Below, piece after piece: positions 16,287 to 24,749 of a stretch of 44,330 nt of DNA; positions within the stretch are counted from its first letter, which is position 1; every line of letters begins with the position of its first letter. The notes beneath the pieces are model-generated. The model was not told where the DNA came from and searched no databases. It saw only the letters and a program-made list of their open reading frames with translations. The DNA is from Alphaproteobacteria bacterium (GTDB lineage: Bacteria; Pseudomonadota; Alphaproteobacteria; Micavibrionales; Micavibrionaceae). The stretch covers positions 1 to 44,330 of the forward strand of contig JAGRKB010000058.1 of assembly GCA_020442425.1 (NCBI GenBank), in the 5' to 3' direction. Made by a program: the position numbers and the translations under genes.

Positions 16287-17921
16287 ATGCCCAATAATAC
16301 AAATGACATGAAAGCTCAAAGGGATCGGTTTTTGGCCTTTGCCTTCGCGGCGGCTGATCTGTTGATCGAGATAAAAAAGAGCGGAGAAATCGTATACGCA
16401 TCTGGAGCCGCCAGAGCGATTACGGGCTATGAAGATAAAGAACTGCTTCACAAAAATTTTCAAGAGCTCTTCATCTCCGGTGACAATGGTTTGATATCAT
16501 CGATAACAGATCACACATCCGTAGGGTCAAAACATGGCCCCTTCCTAATGAAAATACAAAACAAGGAAGGTCTTACAGAAGAAAAACATATATTCCTGTC
16601 ATCCTTCAGCATGAAAGAAGATGGCCCTATCTATATTGCAGTGACAATGGCAGACGCCCTTCTGAGTTTCATAGAATTCTCGAAAGCAGAAAACGCACTT
16701 CATGACATTCCAAACATGAAAGACTTTGAACATGTCCTGAGAAAGAAAATCGCAAATATCGGCGCAGGTGGAAAAGCCGTGGATGTTCAGGTTCTACAGT
16801 TGGACGGTATGGCAAAATTCCAGAACCAACTGGATTCAAATTCATGGGCTGGCCTCACCGCAGCCCTCGGCCAGCTTATGATGGAAAGCTCTCTGGATGG
16901 AGAAACCGCAGTAAAAGTCGATGATGAAAAATACTTACTTCTAAAAGACGGGGAACAAAACTCCGAAGAACTTCTCCAACAAAAAATTATGGAGATTGCC
17001 AAACAATACAATATTGCCGATGCCATCGACGTGAAATCAAAAAACATCGAGGGTGATCTCACCTCCCTATCCGCGCGAGAAGCAACCCGTGCCGTTCTTT
17101 ACACGATGAACAAGATGGAACAACAAGGCCTCGAGGCCGTGGGTGACGATTTGAAAGGCTCGTTCTCGGCCTTCCTCGAAGAAAATGCGATCAAGATTAG
17201 TAATATCAAACGCATGATCTCGCATCAGGACTTCCAAATCAAATTCCAGCCGATAGTGATGTTGGACAAAGAATCCGTATCCCACCATGAAGTCCTTGTT
17301 CGATTTAATTCGGATAAATCCCCTTTCGAATTGATTACCATGTGCGAAGATATTGGTCTCTCTCCTGATCTGGATTTGGCTATCTGTCGTCAATGCCTGA
17401 AATATGTTGACCAAAACGGTCGTAAGAAAAGCCTCGGAAAACTCGCTGTCAACATTTCCGGACAATCCATTCAAAGTGAGAAATTCGTTAAGAAATTGTT
17501 GGACACACTAACAGAATATTCTGATGCTGCAAAAAGCTTGATGTTTGAAATCACGGAATCGAGCGAAATTAAAGACCTCGATAAAGTGGACGGATTTATT
17601 CAACAGCTTCGTAAGAAAGGCTACCCTGTCTGCCTTGATGACTTCGGAGCCGGAGCCGCATCCTTCCAATATCTCCATAAACTTCAAGTAGACGGTGTAA
17701 AGATTGACGGTGCCTATGTTCGAAATGTTCTGACGTCAACCAGAGACGCCACCATGGTCAAAAACATGACCCAAATGTGCCATGAAATGGGGGTTTATGT
17801 CGTTGCGGAAATGATTGAAAACGAAGATCAGAAAGACTTCCTGCGCGCAATCGGAGTTGACAAAGGGCAAGGATGGTTGTTTGGTAAAGCCGAAGACAAA
17901 CCCTTAGCCGTAGAAAAATAA
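16287..17921 (+). CDS. PAS-EAL domain protein, probable cyclic-di-GMP phosphodiesterase
   Basis: Expected to hydrolyse cyclic-di-GMP. The 544-residue product has an N-terminal PAS domain (about 15-125, ADLLIEIKKSGEIVYASGAA), a middle region of GGDEF size without any GGDEF motif (about 140-270), and an EAL domain (about 305-540). In the EAL domain the key residues look kept: E335 in EVLVRF, Asn in NISGQS, Glu in EITESSE, D451-D452 in DDFGAG, Lys in VDGVKIDG and Glu in AEMIE; the EAL signature itself reads EVL. So activity is likely, with sensing by PAS. No membrane segment. The stop is 13 bases before ygfZ, suggesting one operon. It may govern the pilus ATPase encoded further on (inference). 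Confidence 0.88.
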   Translation: MPNNTNDMKAQRDRFLAFAFAAADLLIEIKKSGEIVYASGAARAITGYEDKELLHKNFQELFISGDNGLISSITDHTSVGSKHGPFLMKIQNKEGLTEEKHIFLSSFSMKEDGPIYIAVTMADALLSFIEFSKAENALHDIPNMKDFEHVLRKKIANIGAGGKAVDVQVLQLDGMAKFQNQLDSNSWAGLTAALGQLMMESSLDGETAVKVDDEKYLLLKDGEQNSEELLQQKIMEIAKQYNIADAIDVKSKNIEGDLTSLSAREATRAVLYTMNKMEQQGLEAVGDDLKGSFSAFLEENAIKISNIKRMISHQDFQIKFQPIVMLDKESVSHHEVLVRFNSDKSPFELITMCEDIGLSPDLDLAICRQCLKYVDQNGRKKSLGKLAVNISGQSIQSEKFVKKLLDTLTEYSDAAKSLMFEITESSEIKDLDKVDGFIQQLRKKGYPVCLDDFGAGAASFQYLHKLQVDGVKIDGAYVRNVLTSTRDATMVKNMTQMCHEMGVYVVAEMIENEDQKDFLRAIGVDKGQGWLFGKAEDKPLAVEK

Positions 17922-17934
17922 CTCTCGAACGCCT

Positions 17935-18663
17935 ATGAAATTTGCAAAGCTTAAAAATCGTGGCCATGTCTCCGTTACAGGAGAGGATGCAGAAACATTT
18001 CTACAAAACATCATCTCGAATGACATCAAAAAACTCGAACGCACATCAGAACAAAACTGCCTTCACGCATGTCTCCTAACCGCCCAAGGAAAATATTTGC
18101 ATGACTTTTATGTCAGTAAGATAGAGGGGGGCTTTGTTCTGGAGTGTGAAGGCTTCGACCGAACCGAAGATCTGGCAAAAAGGCTCAACCTCTATAAGCT
18201 TCGCGCAAAAATTTCAATTACAACAACAGATCATGTTACCATCTATGCATCCGCACCAACACTCCGCACAACATCTCGCCCAACAGGAAACGAAATAAGT
18301 TTCGAAGAATGGGACATTGAGCGCATCAAAAACGCGCAACCGGACGGATCACGTGACGCCGAAATAGGCACCTCTACACTGGCAGAACTCAATCTCGACG
18401 AATGCGCCGTATCCTACACCAAAGGCTGCTATATCGGTCAGGAATTGGTAGCACGCATGCACAATCGGAATTTAGGAAAAAAACATCTGGTCGCTGCCCG
18501 CTTCAAATCATTACCTCCTGCTTGGGATGTAGAAATTGAAGGCATAGGCTTTATGCGCTCAAGCTGCAAGAATTACGGATTAATCCTAGTAAACAGAGAA
18601 ACTGAAACAAAACTTAAGGAAGCACAAACCGATGACAGCGAAATTTATCTTCTGGGATTGTGA
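17935..18663 (+). CDS. ygfZ: YgfZ/CAF17-type folate-binding protein
   Basis: A tetrahydrofolate-dependent helper for iron-sulfur cluster enzymes, related to GcvT. The diagnostic motif K163-G-C165-Y-I-G-Q-E is present, preceded by the GcvT-like start (RGHVSVTGEDAETFLQ) and the KYLHDFYVSK segment. Length (242 residues) is somewhat short against E. coli YgfZ (326), as in many alphaproteobacterial versions. The ATG lies 13 bases after the EAL gene. The last 32 bases overlap the start of the HAD gene, so the two are likely coupled. Confidence 0.9.
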   Translation: MKFAKLKNRGHVSVTGEDAETFLQNIISNDIKKLERTSEQNCLHACLLTAQGKYLHDFYVSKIEGGFVLECEGFDRTEDLAKRLNLYKLRAKISITTTDHVTIYASAPTLRTTSRPTGNEISFEEWDIERIKNAQPDGSRDAEIGTSTLAELNLDECAVSYTKGCYIGQELVARMHNRNLGKKHLVAARFKSLPPAWDVEIEGIGFMRSSCKNYGLILVNRETETKLKEAQTDDSEIYLLGL

Positions 18664-19288
18664 TTCAACTCTGATGGAAAATGCCGAACTTCATTGGCAA
18701 AAGCATCTTGCAATCACAAAACAAAACGGCTTTGAAATCAAATCGGAATACCGCGAAGCATTCTATCATAACAATGGCGAACAAAACTGGCGCATGATGA
18801 ATACAGAGTTGGGGTTTAACATCCCCATGGAACAGTATCTTCGAGAAATAGATATCTGGTATCACGCAAAAATTCTGGAGATTCCCCTACGCCCCGGCGT
18901 TCAAAAGGCACTGGATTTTTTCAAAGACAACGGGGCCAAACAATGCGTCGTTACAAATGCCAGAACGGCCTCTGTACGCCCGATGCTGGAAAATAAAGGC
19001 CTCATGCCTTATTTTGATTTTATACTTTGCAAAGAAGACTACCCCAATCGCAAACCTCATCCGGCCCCCTATCAAACGGCTCATGCCCGAATGGAAGAAA
19101 TAACAAAATCAATAATCGACAAACAAGATTGCATCGCAATTGAAGATGATCCCTACGGAGTAGAATCAGCGATAGCCGCAGGCATACCGGTTATTCACCG
19201 CCGCCTTTATAAAGACAGCCCGAAAGTCAACGAAGCCCTCACTTCCGTCTACGACGAAGAAGAGTTTCTATCCGCACTTCTGGGATAA
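18632..19288 (+). CDS. HAD-superfamily hydrolase (phosphatase, Gph/CbbY-like)
   Basis: Probable small-molecule phosphatase. HAD motifs in order: D9-C-D11-S-T near the N-terminus (nucleophile and acid/base), VTNARTAS (motif II), KPHPAPY (motif III Lys) and IEDDPYGVESAIAAG (motif IV acidic pair), with a helical cap between motifs I and II. The 218-residue length and the IEDDPxGxxxAxxAG wording resemble phosphoglycolate/beta-phosphoglucomutase relatives; the substrate is unknown. AAGGAAG lies 9 bases before the ATG, inside ygfZ, and the 32-base overlap supports co-expression. Confidence 0.9.
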   Translation: MTAKFIFWDCDSTLMENAELHWQKHLAITKQNGFEIKSEYREAFYHNNGEQNWRMMNTELGFNIPMEQYLREIDIWYHAKILEIPLRPGVQKALDFFKDNGAKQCVVTNARTASVRPMLENKGLMPYFDFILCKEDYPNRKPHPAPYQTAHARMEEITKSIIDKQDCIAIEDDPYGVESAIAAGIPVIHRRLYKDSPKVNEALTSVYDEEEFLSALLG

Positions 19289-19343
19289 TCGGAGAAAACC
19301 AATCCTTAAGAGCAATAACTATAATAGTTTATTTCCTCAACAT

Positions 19344-19433
19344 GTCATTGCGAGGAGGTCTTAAGGCCGACGCGGCAATCTATGAAGGTTTTCTGGATTA
19401 CTTCCTCCGGATCAAGCACAGGGTCGTAATGAC
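19344..19433. repeat. Interspersed palindromic element, GTCATTGCGA termini
   Basis: GTCATTGCGA at 19344 and TCGTAATGAC at 19424-19433 are inverted at 9 of 10 positions and enclose GCGGCAATC and TGGATTACTTC segments. Similar GTCATTGCGAGG elements are widespread repeats in many alphaproteobacteria and intracellular bacteria. It fills the gap between the HAD and ppdK ends (19289-19510), which has no gene. Confidence 0.6.
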
Positions 19434-19510
19434 GAGTTCTTCGTGGTAGGAAAAACTTGGAAAAACACGGAGGGACAAAGCCCTTCTCAACATTTTAACC
19501 AATAGGCAAA

Positions 19511-22183
19511 CTAAGCAACAGCCTTGATTTTCTTAACTCGCGCAGCGCGCAACGCTGCTTGCGCCGCAGCCAACCGAGCAATCGGAACACGGAACGCAGA
19601 ACACGACACATAATCAAGCCCTGCGCGTTCGCAGAAATCAATCGAGTCAGGGTCGCCGCCATGCTCACCGCAAATACCAAGCTTGATATCAGAACGGGTT
19701 TTACGTCCGCGCTCGACCGCCATCTCAATCAATTGCCCGACTCCGTCTTGGTCAAGAGATACAAACGGGTCTTTGGCAAACACACCACGATCCACATAAA
19801 ACGGCAAGAATGATCCGGCATCATCACGGCTCATACCAAGCGTAGTCTGGGTCAGGTCATTCGTCCCGAAACTAAAGAATGCAGCCTCTTCGGCAATTTC
19901 ATGCGCCATCAACGCAGCACGCGGCAACTCGATCATCGTTCCGACAATATACGGCAAGGCCACACCTTTGTTGGTGTAAATACGTGCAGCAACCTGATCG
20001 ACCATAGCTTTCAGAACCGACAATTCTTTACGCGTAGCAATCAAAGGGATCATAATTTCAGGAACGACATTGACCTGCAACGCCGCCTCGAAAATCGCGA
20101 TCACTTGCATCTCGTAAATTTCAGGATAGCTCATTCCCAAACGGCAACCTCTGTGACCAAGCATTGGGTTGGATTCAGATAACTCTGCCAAGCGCGCACG
20201 AACACGCTCTTCAGGAAGTTTTGCAGCAGCGGAGAACTGCGCGATATCCTTATCTTCATGCGGCAAGAACTCATGAAGCGGCGGATCAAGCAGACGGATC
20301 GTAACAGGCAATCCCTTCATAATCTCAAACAATTCTTTGAAATCCCCACGTTGAGCAGGAAGCAAAGCGTCGAGCGCCGCACGACGTTCTGCTTCATCTC
20401 TGGCAAAAATCATCTCGCGCACTTTTTGAATACGCTCAGGGTCAAAGAACATATGCTCGGTACGGCATAGACCAATGCCTTCCGCTCCGAAATCACGCGC
20501 AACTTTGGCGTCTGTCGGAGTTTCGGCATTGGCACGGACTTTCATACGACGCGCAGCATCCGCCCATCCCATGACCGTTTCAAAATCACCGGAGAGTTTC
20601 GGCTGCAAGGTCGGCACACGACCTTTCATCACTTCGCCCTTGGTTCCGTCAATCGTGACCAAATTGCCCTCGGTTAAAGTAACACCACCAGCCGTCATAG
20701 TCTTGGCCTTAAGATCAATCTGAATTGTACCGGCTCCTGCAACACAGGGACGCCCCATTCCTCGCGCAACAACCGCCGCGTGAGAGGTCATCCCGCCGCG
20801 CGTAGTCAAAATACCGCGTGCAGCGTGCATCCCGTGAATATCTTCCGGCGATGTCTCAATACGAACCAGAATAACATCTTCTCCGTTATTGCCGCGACGC
20901 TCAGCCTCATCAGCAGTAAAGACGATAACACCACTCGCAGCCCCCGGGGACGCAGGAAGTCCTTTGCCGATAACATCACGCGGCGCATTCGGGTCAAGCA
21001 TCGGGTGAAGCAATTGATCCAATGCCGATGCATCAATACGAAGAACAGCCTCATCCTGAGCAATCAGTTTTTCGGCAACCATATCAACAGCAATTTTAAG
21101 AGCTGCTGCCGCCGTGCGTTTCCCGCTGCGGGTTTGAAGCATATAAAGCTTGCTCTGTTGCACTGTAAACTCGATGTCCTGCATATCCTTGTAATGGTTT
21201 TCCAACTGGGTGCGCACATCACAAAGCTGCTTATAAACATCTGGCATCACCTCTTCCATAGAAGGCAAAGCCCCCTCTTCCTTGGCACGCGCAGCCTTAG
21301 AGAGAGGCTGAGGCGTACGAATACCAGCCACCACATCTTCCCCTTGAGCATTCACCAGATATTCACCATAGAAATAATTCTCGCCCGTGGACGGATCGCG
21401 GGTAAAGGCAACTCCTGTCGCACAATCATCGCCCATATTCCCGAACACCATCGCCTGCACGTTCACAGCAGTGCCCCAATCCTCAGGAATAGAATGAATT
21501 TTGCGGTACGTCACGGCGCGCGGAGTCATCCATGATTTAAACACCGCTCCAATCGCCTGCCACAATTGCTCAATCGGGTCTTGCGGAAACGGACGCCCCA
21601 ACTCGCGCTCAACCAACTCTTTATAATCTGATACGATCTCTTTCCAACCTTCCGCAGAAATATCCGTATCATTGGTCAAAGAGTGATAGCGTTTATAATC
21701 ATCCAGAATATCTTCAAATTCATGGTGAGCAACTTCCAAAACGACATCACCGTACATCTGGATAAAACGACGATAACTATCCCACGCGAAACGCGCATCA
21801 TTGGACTTTGCTGCCAACCCTTCAACCGTTGTGTCATTCAAACCCAAATTCAAAACAGTATCCATCATGCCGGGCATCGACACGCGCGCACCGGAACGAA
21901 CAGAAACAAGGAGAGGATTTTCGGCATCACCGAACTTCGCACCGACATGCGCTTCGATCTCGGCCAAAGCATGCATGGCCTCTTGCATTAACTCCTGCGG
22001 ATATTCTTTGCCGTGCTGATAAAAGTAAGTACAGACCTCAGTCGTAATGGTAAATCCTGGGGGAACAGGCAAACCGATAGAGGCCATTTCGGCAAGGTTT
22101 GCGCCTTTACCACCAAGCAAATTTTTCATGTCGGCTCGACCGTCACTTTTTCCCGCCCCAAAACTGTAAACCCACTGAGTCAT
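19511..22183 (-). CDS. ppdK: Pyruvate, phosphate dikinase
   Basis: Interconverts pyruvate, ATP and phosphate with phosphoenolpyruvate, AMP and diphosphate. The 890-residue product has the usual plan: ATP-grasp nucleotide domain (LLGGKGANLAEMAS, then SVRSGARVSMPGMMDTVLNLG), a central swivelling phosphohistidine domain (TRGGMTSHAAVVARG, His468), and a PEP/pyruvate TIM barrel (IGLCRTEHMFF, GTNDLTQTTLGMSRDDA, CGEHGGDP with Cys838). All key residues are present. ATG at 22183 is preceded on its strand by AGGAGAG. Together with malic enzyme it gives a route from malate to PEP. It stops in front of an interspersed repeat. Confidence 0.97.
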   Translation of the reverse strand: MTQWVYSFGAGKSDGRADMKNLLGGKGANLAEMASIGLPVPPGFTITTEVCTYFYQHGKEYPQELMQEAMHALAEIEAHVGAKFGDAENPLLVSVRSGARVSMPGMMDTVLNLGLNDTTVEGLAAKSNDARFAWDSYRRFIQMYGDVVLEVAHHEFEDILDDYKRYHSLTNDTDISAEGWKEIVSDYKELVERELGRPFPQDPIEQLWQAIGAVFKSWMTPRAVTYRKIHSIPEDWGTAVNVQAMVFGNMGDDCATGVAFTRDPSTGENYFYGEYLVNAQGEDVVAGIRTPQPLSKAARAKEEGALPSMEEVMPDVYKQLCDVRTQLENHYKDMQDIEFTVQQSKLYMLQTRSGKRTAAAALKIAVDMVAEKLIAQDEAVLRIDASALDQLLHPMLDPNAPRDVIGKGLPASPGAASGVIVFTADEAERRGNNGEDVILVRIETSPEDIHGMHAARGILTTRGGMTSHAAVVARGMGRPCVAGAGTIQIDLKAKTMTAGGVTLTEGNLVTIDGTKGEVMKGRVPTLQPKLSGDFETVMGWADAARRMKVRANAETPTDAKVARDFGAEGIGLCRTEHMFFDPERIQKVREMIFARDEAERRAALDALLPAQRGDFKELFEIMKGLPVTIRLLDPPLHEFLPHEDKDIAQFSAAAKLPEERVRARLAELSESNPMLGHRGCRLGMSYPEIYEMQVIAIFEAALQVNVVPEIMIPLIATRKELSVLKAMVDQVAARIYTNKGVALPYIVGTMIELPRAALMAHEIAEEAAFFSFGTNDLTQTTLGMSRDDAGSFLPFYVDRGVFAKDPFVSLDQDGVGQLIEMAVERGRKTRSDIKLGICGEHGGDPDSIDFCERAGLDYVSCSAFRVPIARLAAAQAALRAARVKKIKAVA

Positions 22184-22218
22184 GGCACTCTCCTGATGCT
22201 ATAAATAATGATGGAAAA

Positions 22219-22728
22219 CTATAACGTCTTAAGCAGCATAAGGCAAAGCCGATCATCAACGGCGCGGACTTCACCCACAGAAACGCTTTGACGGTCAAAC
22301 ACGACCCCCGCCCCGTCGGGAATATAGCCCATTCGGGCATAAAGCCGTTGCGCAGCCCCGAAATTCCCGGCAACACCGACCCCTATTCCGATATGGCTGA
22401 CTTCTTCGACCCAAGCGCGGGATTCGCACGCCGTAACCAACTGCTCGCCTATCCCGTTGCGACGAAAATCAGGATGAACATATAAATCCTGTATCTCGGG
22501 AATACCCATAGACCGAAACGGCTGATAAAGCGGGAAAAAGTTCAAATGCGCATACCCGGCAATGGCTCCGTCCTGAAAAGCAATCAAAACCACGCGCTTG
22601 TCTTGAAGCTGCTCATCCAAAGAAGTCAGAAAATACTCAGGATTATTCTCATGCCCTTTGGCAAATTCCTGCAAAGCGGACACATCATCGCCTCGCATCG
22701 TACGAATATAAAAAGGGAGATCACTCAT
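22219..22728 (-). CDS. GNAT-family N-acetyltransferase
   Basis: Predicted acetyl-CoA-dependent acetyltransferase of 169 residues. Motif A of the fold is clear: EIQDLYVHPDFRRNGIGEQL (the R-R-N-G-I-G loop holds the CoA diphosphate), followed by IGIGVGVAGNFGAAQRLYARMGY (motif B, with the tyrosine that often acts as acid). Substrate unknown. Its ATG has no purine-rich ribosome site, but it overlaps the stop of a small upstream reading frame as ATGA, so translation may be coupled. ppdK begins 35 bases downstream. Confidence 0.88.
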   Translation of the reverse strand: MSDLPFYIRTMRGDDVSALQEFAKGHENNPEYFLTSLDEQLQDKRVVLIAFQDGAIAGYAHLNFFPLYQPFRSMGIPEIQDLYVHPDFRRNGIGEQLVTACESRAWVEEVSHIGIGVGVAGNFGAAQRLYARMGYIPDGAGVVFDRQSVSVGEVRAVDDRLCLMLLKTL

Positions 22729-22919
22729 GCTGTTAAATGGAATAAAGAGTGAGGAGGCGTCTTATTATCAACTGTGCCGTCAGCCGTATAAATTGGCCCG
22801 GTCGAAGGTACTGCACGTGTCGTCTGAGACGAAACAGCAGACGGATTAAACTGGCGCGTCGCCAAACGACGCACGTCTGAAGATTCAAGCGAATAACGGC
22901 GGACAGGAGCGACTTGCAT
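22725..22919 (-). CDS. Small uncharacterised protein, coupled to the GNAT gene
   Basis: A 64-residue reading frame (MQVAPVRRYSLESS start) whose TGA overlaps the GNAT start as ATGA. The product is polar, Ser/Thr/Arg-rich and probably disordered, with no known domain. The case for it rests on the four-base overlap and on the missing ribosome site of the GNAT gene; its own ribosome site is weak (TAAGAA). It could be a leader peptide rather than a functional protein. Confidence 0.5.
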   Translation of the reverse strand: MQVAPVRRYSLESSDVRRLATRQFNPSAVSSQTTRAVPSTGPIYTADGTVDNKTPPHSLFHLTA

Positions 22920-23126
22920 AAATTCTTATACCGCAAACCGCTTCCAAAGTCCGTAAAAATCACGAAGAATGCTGTAAATCATTTCTCATCCTATTCGTTA
23001 AATTTCAGCTAACACCGGAACTTTATCAGAAAATGTCCGAGTCATGCAAATTTCACAGAGCAATTCCGCTGTTTTTACCCACAAATCCACCCGAAAACCG
23101 CAAAAAACGTATATCCCCCCCCCTCT

Positions 23127-23270
23127 TGTCATCCTGAGAGCAGCCGAATTATATCTCTTTTTAAGTTTTACGCGAAGGCACGAAGCTTCGAAGGGAGCAA
23201 CCCCGAATGTAATGCTGAGAGAGGGATTGTATTTATTTCTTCGTACCTTCGGAACTTCGCGTAAAAAGAA
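23127..23270. repeat. Repeat region with ACGCGAAG inverted arms
   Basis: TTTTACGCGAAG (23166-23177) and CTTCGCGTAAAA (23255-23266) are exact inverted arms. Outside the left arm lies GTCATCCTGAGAG and inside is ATGCTGAGAGAG, resembling dispersed GTCATCCTGAG repeats of Gram-negative bacteria. The gap 22920-23330 shows no credible gene; an 84-codon reading at 23044 runs straight through this element. Confidence 0.55.
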
Positions 23271-23330
23271 AGTTAGGAGCTGTACCAGAAACTCATGAAC
23301 GTAAAAACGCGTGAACTTAAAGCCCCGCTA

Positions 23331-23358
23331 TAAAAAAGCCCCGAAAATTCGGGGCTTT
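23331..23358 (-). terminator. Terminator of sucB
   Basis: AAAGCCCCGAA and TTCGGGGCTTT arms around a two-base AA centre; on the minus strand six T follow. It starts 24 bases after the sucB stop. Confidence 0.85.
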
Positions 23359-23381
23359 AAAATTCAGGAACGAAGGCAGCT

Positions 23382-24590
23382 CTAAACTTCCAAGATCAAG
23401 CGCTGTGGGTCTTCCAACGCTTCCTTGATACGCACAAGGAAGGTCACAGCCTCGCGACCGTCAATCAAGCGGTGATCGTAAGACAGAGCCAGATACATCA
23501 TCGGACGCGCTTTAACCTCACCGTTTGGCATCGCCATCGGGCGCATCATGGTTTTGTGCATCCCGAGGATTGCCACTTGCGGAGGGTTGATAATCGGTGT
23601 GGACATCAAAGACCCGAACACGCCGCCGTTAGTAATAGTGAATGTACCGCCTGACATTTCGTCAACGGTGATTTTCCCCTCACGCGCACGGCTTCCCAAA
23701 GACGCGATATCTTTTTCGATTTGCGCCATGGATTTCACGTCGCAATCCTTCACGACAGGAACAACCAAACCTTGCGGGGTCGAAACAGCCACAGAAATAT
23801 CATAGTAATTTTTGTAGATGATTTCATCACCGCTAATCTCGGCATTCACAGCAGGAATCTCGCGCAAAGCATTCACAGCCGCTTTCACAAAGAACGACAT
23901 AAAGCCAAGCTTCACGCCGTGCTTTTTCTCGAAACTTTCTTTGTAAGCATTGCGCATGTCCATAACGGCCGTCATATCGACCTCGTTAAATGTGGTGAGC
24001 ATAGCCGCCGTGTTTTGAGCTTCCTTGAGACGCTCGGCAATTTTCTGACGAAGACGTGTCATTTTGACTTTTTCTTCACGCGGGCCTGCCGCACGTGCAA
24101 GAACAGGAGCTGCAGGTTTCGAGGCAGATGGAGCCGCAGCAGGAGCAGCCTTCGGCGCTTCCATATGGGCAATCACATCACCCTTGGTCACGCGACCATC
24201 TTTGCCTGTACCCGCAACATCCGCAGGATTAATATTGTTATCAGCCGCAATCTTCTGAACAGCAGGAGATTGCTTGGCAGCCGCAGGAGCAGCCACTGCA
24301 GCGGGAGCAGACTCATTAGCAGCAGGAGCCGCCGCTTTTTTCGGTGCCGCCGCTCCACCTTCGGAAATTTCACCGAGAACAGCACCAACTTCAACAGTCT
24401 TGCCTTCCCCGAAAGAAATTTTAGCAATAACACCGGCTGCAGGAGCGTTGACTTCCAAAGTCACTTTATCGGTTTCAAGCTCACAAATAGGCTCATCAGC
24501 CGCAACAGCTTCGCCCTCTTGTTTCAACCATTTGGACACAATTGCTTCAGTAACGGACTCACCAAGTGTAGGAACGAGAATTTGGGTCAT
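23382..24590 (-). CDS. sucB: Dihydrolipoyl succinyltransferase, E2 of 2-oxoglutarate dehydrogenase
   Basis: Core of the 2-oxoglutarate dehydrogenase complex; moves the succinyl group from lipoate to CoA. The 402-residue product has a lipoyl domain (1-77, ELETDK42VTLEV with the lipoylated Lys42), an Ala/Pro linker, the peripheral-subunit-binding domain ([18 protein letters not shown]), a second Ala/Pro linker, and the catalytic domain ending in [16 protein letters not shown] (His and Asp active-site pair). Length matches E. coli SucB (405). ATG 24590 ([11 protein letters not shown]) is preceded by AGGAAA; a reading from 24638 adds 16 non-family residues. Neither sucA nor lpd adjoins it, unlike the usual order. 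Confidence 0.95.
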   Translation of the reverse strand: MTQILVPTLGESVTEAIVSKWLKQEGEAVAADEPICELETDKVTLEVNAPAAGVIAKISFGEGKTVEVGAVLGEISEGGAAAPKKAAAPAANESAPAAVAAPAAAKQSPAVQKIAADNNINPADVAGTGKDGRVTKGDVIAHMEAPKAAPAAAPSASKPAAPVLARAAGPREEKVKMTRLRQKIAERLKEAQNTAAMLTTFNEVDMTAVMDMRNAYKESFEKKHGVKLGFMSFFVKAAVNALREIPAVNAEISGDEIIYKNYYDISVAVSTPQGLVVPVVKDCDVKSMAQIEKDIASLGSRAREGKITVDEMSGGTFTITNGGVFGSLMSTPIINPPQVAILGMHKTMMRPMAMPNGEVKARPMMYLALSYDHRLIDGREAVTFLVRIKEALEDPQRLILEV

Positions 24591-24749
24591 GACTTTGATT
24601 TTCCTGATTCTTCTATAACAGTTTGACCCCAAGACCATTCACCTTTTTGAGCAAAAAATCAAGGGGACACACGCAAGAAATAGCCCTTATTCATACGAAT
24701 TAGGGAATCGGGAAATATGAGAAACATATGAGTAACAATATTGAAAATA

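Noticed and set aside
20780..21535. Open frame of 251 codons opposite ppdK
   Set aside because: It lies wholly antisense within a clear ppdK coding sequence, has no ribosome site and reads as basic low-complexity sequence (many His, Arg, Asn), typical of a shadow frame.
23044..23298. Open frame of 84 codons before the sucB terminator
   Set aside because: It crosses the inverted-repeat element and shows no protein-like character.
23721..24626. Open frame of 301 codons opposite sucB
   Set aside because: Antisense to the conserved E2 domains; composition (Arg/Ser/His-rich) comes from reversed Ala/Pro linker codons.
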